Shown: positions 5,030 through 6,546 of the stretch, piece by piece
Layout: every line of letters starts with the position of its first letter
Numbering within the stretch: the first letter of the stretch is position 1
Origin: Actinomycetota bacterium
GTDB taxonomy: Bacteria; Actinomycetota; Actinomycetes; Mycobacteriales; Jatrophihabitantaceae
Assembly (NCBI GenBank): GCA_019241805.1
Contig: JAFAWL010000421.1
Span: 1-6,546 of the forward strand
DNA length: 6,546 nt
Reading direction: 5' to 3'
The notes under the pieces: model-generated
What the model was told of the DNA's origin: nothing
What the model saw: only the letters and a program-made list of their open reading frames with translations
The model's database searches: none
Position numbers and translations under genes: made by a program

Positions 5030-6546
5030 TCAACCCCGTTCGGCCAGCTTGCGGGCGGCGCGGTCGATGTCCTCCTCGCTGAGCAGCACGGCGTAGGCGG
5101 CCTCGCCGAGCGGAATGAAGCTGTCGGCGGCGGCGACGCGGGCGATCGAACCGGTGAAGCCGTGCTCGACCAGCGCGGCCACGATGCCCTCGCCGACCCC
5201 CCCGGAGTGCCGCGTCTCGTCAGCGACGAGTACCCGCCCGGTCGCCGCCGCCTCGCGGACGATGTCCTCGACGGGCAACGGGTTGATCCAGCGCAGGTCC
5301 AGTACCCGAGCGTCGATGCCGTCGGCCGCGAGTCGGGCCGCAACGCGCAGACTCATCCGCAGTCCGTTGCCGAACGTGATGATCGTGAGATCCTCGCCGC
5401 TTCCGTGCGTCCGGCCGCGCCCGAGGAGCGGCTCGCTGGTGAAGCTCGAGTAGTCGCCCAGCCAACCTCGATCGCCGGGCTGGTGCAGGTCCCGCTCGTG
5501 GTAGAGCGCGATCGGCTCGATGAATGCACAGACGCTGCCGTTGTGCAGCGCCGCCTGCAGACAGGTGCGCAACAACGGGGCCGCGTCCTCGGGGCGGCTG
5601 GGCACCGCTATCAGCAGTCCGGGGATGTCGCGCAGCACGGCCAGTGAGTTGTCATTGTGGAAATGGCCGCCGAAGCCCCGCTGGTAGGCCAGGCCGGCGA
5701 TGCGCACCACCATCGGGTTGGTGAAGGCGCCGCCGGAGAAGAAGCGCAGGCTGGCTGCTTCGCCGCGCAGTTGGTCCTCGGCGTTGTGCAGGTAGGCCAG
5801 GTACTGGATCTCGGGAACGGGAAGCAGCCCGCTCACACCGAGGCCGAGCGCGAGGCCGAGGATCGACTGCTCGTCGAGCAGGGTGTCGAAGACGCGAGCC
5901 AACCGGAAGCGCTGCTGCAACCCGCGGGTGACGCCGTACACCCCGCCCTTGCGGCCGACGTCCTCGCCGAACACGAACAGCTCCGGATGCGCAGCAAGGG
6001 CGTCGCTCAGCGTCGCGTTGATCGACTGCGCCAGGGTCAGCGGTCCGGACCGCTCGGGCAGGCGTCCGGCGAAGACCCGTTCGCGCTCGCCGCTGCCGGC
6101 GACGAACGGATTGCCGGCCGCGAGTTCGGCGGCCTCCGGTGCACGCAACGGCTCGGCGATCTCGAACGCCGAGTCGAGCCGAACAGCATCCTGCAGCTCG
6201 TCGGCCAATCCCCTGACCGTCGTCGCTATTTCGTCGTAACGGCTTGCGAGGTCCGGTCCGCTGATCCGCCGGGCCAACGCCAGCAGTGGGTCCCGGTCCA
6301 GGTCGGCTTCGATCTCCGCGGAACGGCGGTAGCCGCTCTCGACGTCGGTTCCCGCGTGGCCGAGGTAGCGGACCGTGCGCACGTGCAGCAGCGCCGGTCG
6401 TCGGGTCTCGCGCGTCGTCTCGACGGCGTCACTGGCGGCGGCGGCCAGATCGTCGGGGTCGTCGCCGTCGGCGTAGAGGTAGCGGATGCCGGGCCGGCGG
6501 GAGGCCGCGGCGTCCCAGCCCGACGGGCCCGGCACCGAGATGCCCA
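5030..6546 (-). CDS. Fused E1 alpha/beta 2-oxo acid dehydrogenase (5' end outside window)
   Basis: This is the C-terminal ~505 residues of a thiamine-diphosphate-dependent E1 component, which decarboxylates a 2-oxo acid (branched-chain, pyruvate or acetoin type) and passes the acyl group to lipoyl-E2. Counting from a GTG at 6533-6535, residues 1-110 are the end of an E1-alpha domain (ADGDDPDDL, then RYLGHAGTD with the conserved His and a following YR). After a linker comes a full E1-beta unit: LTLAQSINATLSDAL (166-180), GEDVGRKGGVYGVTRGL (190-206), and VFDTLLDEQSILG (215-227) whose Glu222 fits the ThDP-activating glutamate. His291 and the transketolase C-terminal domain (about 383-490; WINPLPVEDI, GGVGEG) follow. 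Alpha and beta are usually separate genes; here they form one reading frame. The frame stays open to the window edge, so 6533 is not the true start and the ThDP-binding GDG motif must lie beyond. The substrate is undetermined. The stop is TGA 5030-5032. Confidence 0.9.
   Translation of the reverse strand, partial: GISVPGPSGWDAAASRRPGIRYLYADGDDPDDLAAAASDAVETTRETRRPALLHVRTVRYLGHAGTDVESGYRRSAEIEADLDRDPLLALARRISGPDLASRYDEIATTVRGLADELQDAVRLDSAFEIAEPLRAPEAAELAAGNPFVAGSGERERVFAGRLPERSGPLTLAQSINATLSDALAAHPELFVFGEDVGRKGGVYGVTRGLQQRFRLARVFDTLLDEQSILGLALGLGVSGLLPVPEIQYLAYLHNAEDQLRGEAASLRFFSGGAFTNPMVVRIAGLAYQRGFGGHFHNDNSLAVLRDIPGLLIAVPSRPEDAAPLLRTCLQAALHNGSVCAFIEPIALYHERDLHQPGDRGWLGDYSSFTSEPLLGRGRTHGSGEDLTIITFGNGLRMSLRVAARLAADGIDARVLDLRWINPLPVEDIVREAAATGRVLVADETRHSGGVGEGIVAALVEHGFTGSIARVAAADSFIPLGEAAYAVLLSEEDIDRAARKLAERG

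Noticed and set aside
4919..5647. A 242-codon open frame on the plus strand
   Set aside because: It lies opposite the well-supported E1 gene and resembles no protein family; a mirror of codon bias.
1..6546. Mobile element, CRISPR, toxin-antitoxin or phage-defence system
   Set aside because: No transposase, integrase, repeat-spacer array, nuclease or known defence domain was found. The PAS/EAL deletion has no insertion-sequence remnants beside it.

Overview
The window is uniformly GC-rich, codon third positions are mostly G or C, and one gene encodes a PAC2-type proteasome-assembly-chaperone homologue. A small ORF also appears to be leaderless. Together these point to a high-GC actinobacterium (Actinomycetota); I cannot place it to genus. 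No tRNA, rRNA, CRISPR array, insertion sequence or phage gene is visible.

Almost everything lies on the minus strand. Reading in the direction of transcription, from the right edge leftwards:
(1) The 3' two thirds of a fused E1 alpha/beta subunit of a thiamine-diphosphate 2-oxo acid dehydrogenase (5030-6546, start outside the window).
(2) A probable 41-residue basic protein (4772-4897) with a GATAAT -10 box seven bases before its ATG, and a hairpin just after its stop.
(3) A PAC2-family protein (3771-4688) with a strong ribosome binding site.
(4) An AT-rich promoter/operator-like patch (about 3700-3735).
(5) A MarR-family repressor gene (3207-3623 in the main frame; 5' end in another frame up to 3688).
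(6) A drug-efflux-type MFS transporter (1897-3210) whose ATG overlaps the MarR stop codon.
(7) A second MFS transporter of the anion:cation symporter type (477-1820).
At the left edge, convergent with these, is a decayed plus-strand PAS/EAL cyclic-di-GMP signalling gene (about 81-469).

The marR-MFS-MFS block reads as a small self-regulated transport operon: a ligand-responsive repressor, an exporter translationally coupled to it, and a probable organic-anion importer behind them. The E1, 41-residue and PAC2 genes are probably separate units that happen to share orientation.

The main surprises are lesions. The MarR N-terminal helix is cleanly readable but one base out of frame with its winged-helix body; adding one C in a short C run would restore a 160-residue protein. 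The c-di-GMP gene has lost most of its PAS, all of its GGDEF (if it had one) and nearly all of its EAL domain. I see no convincing new defence or mobile system here.
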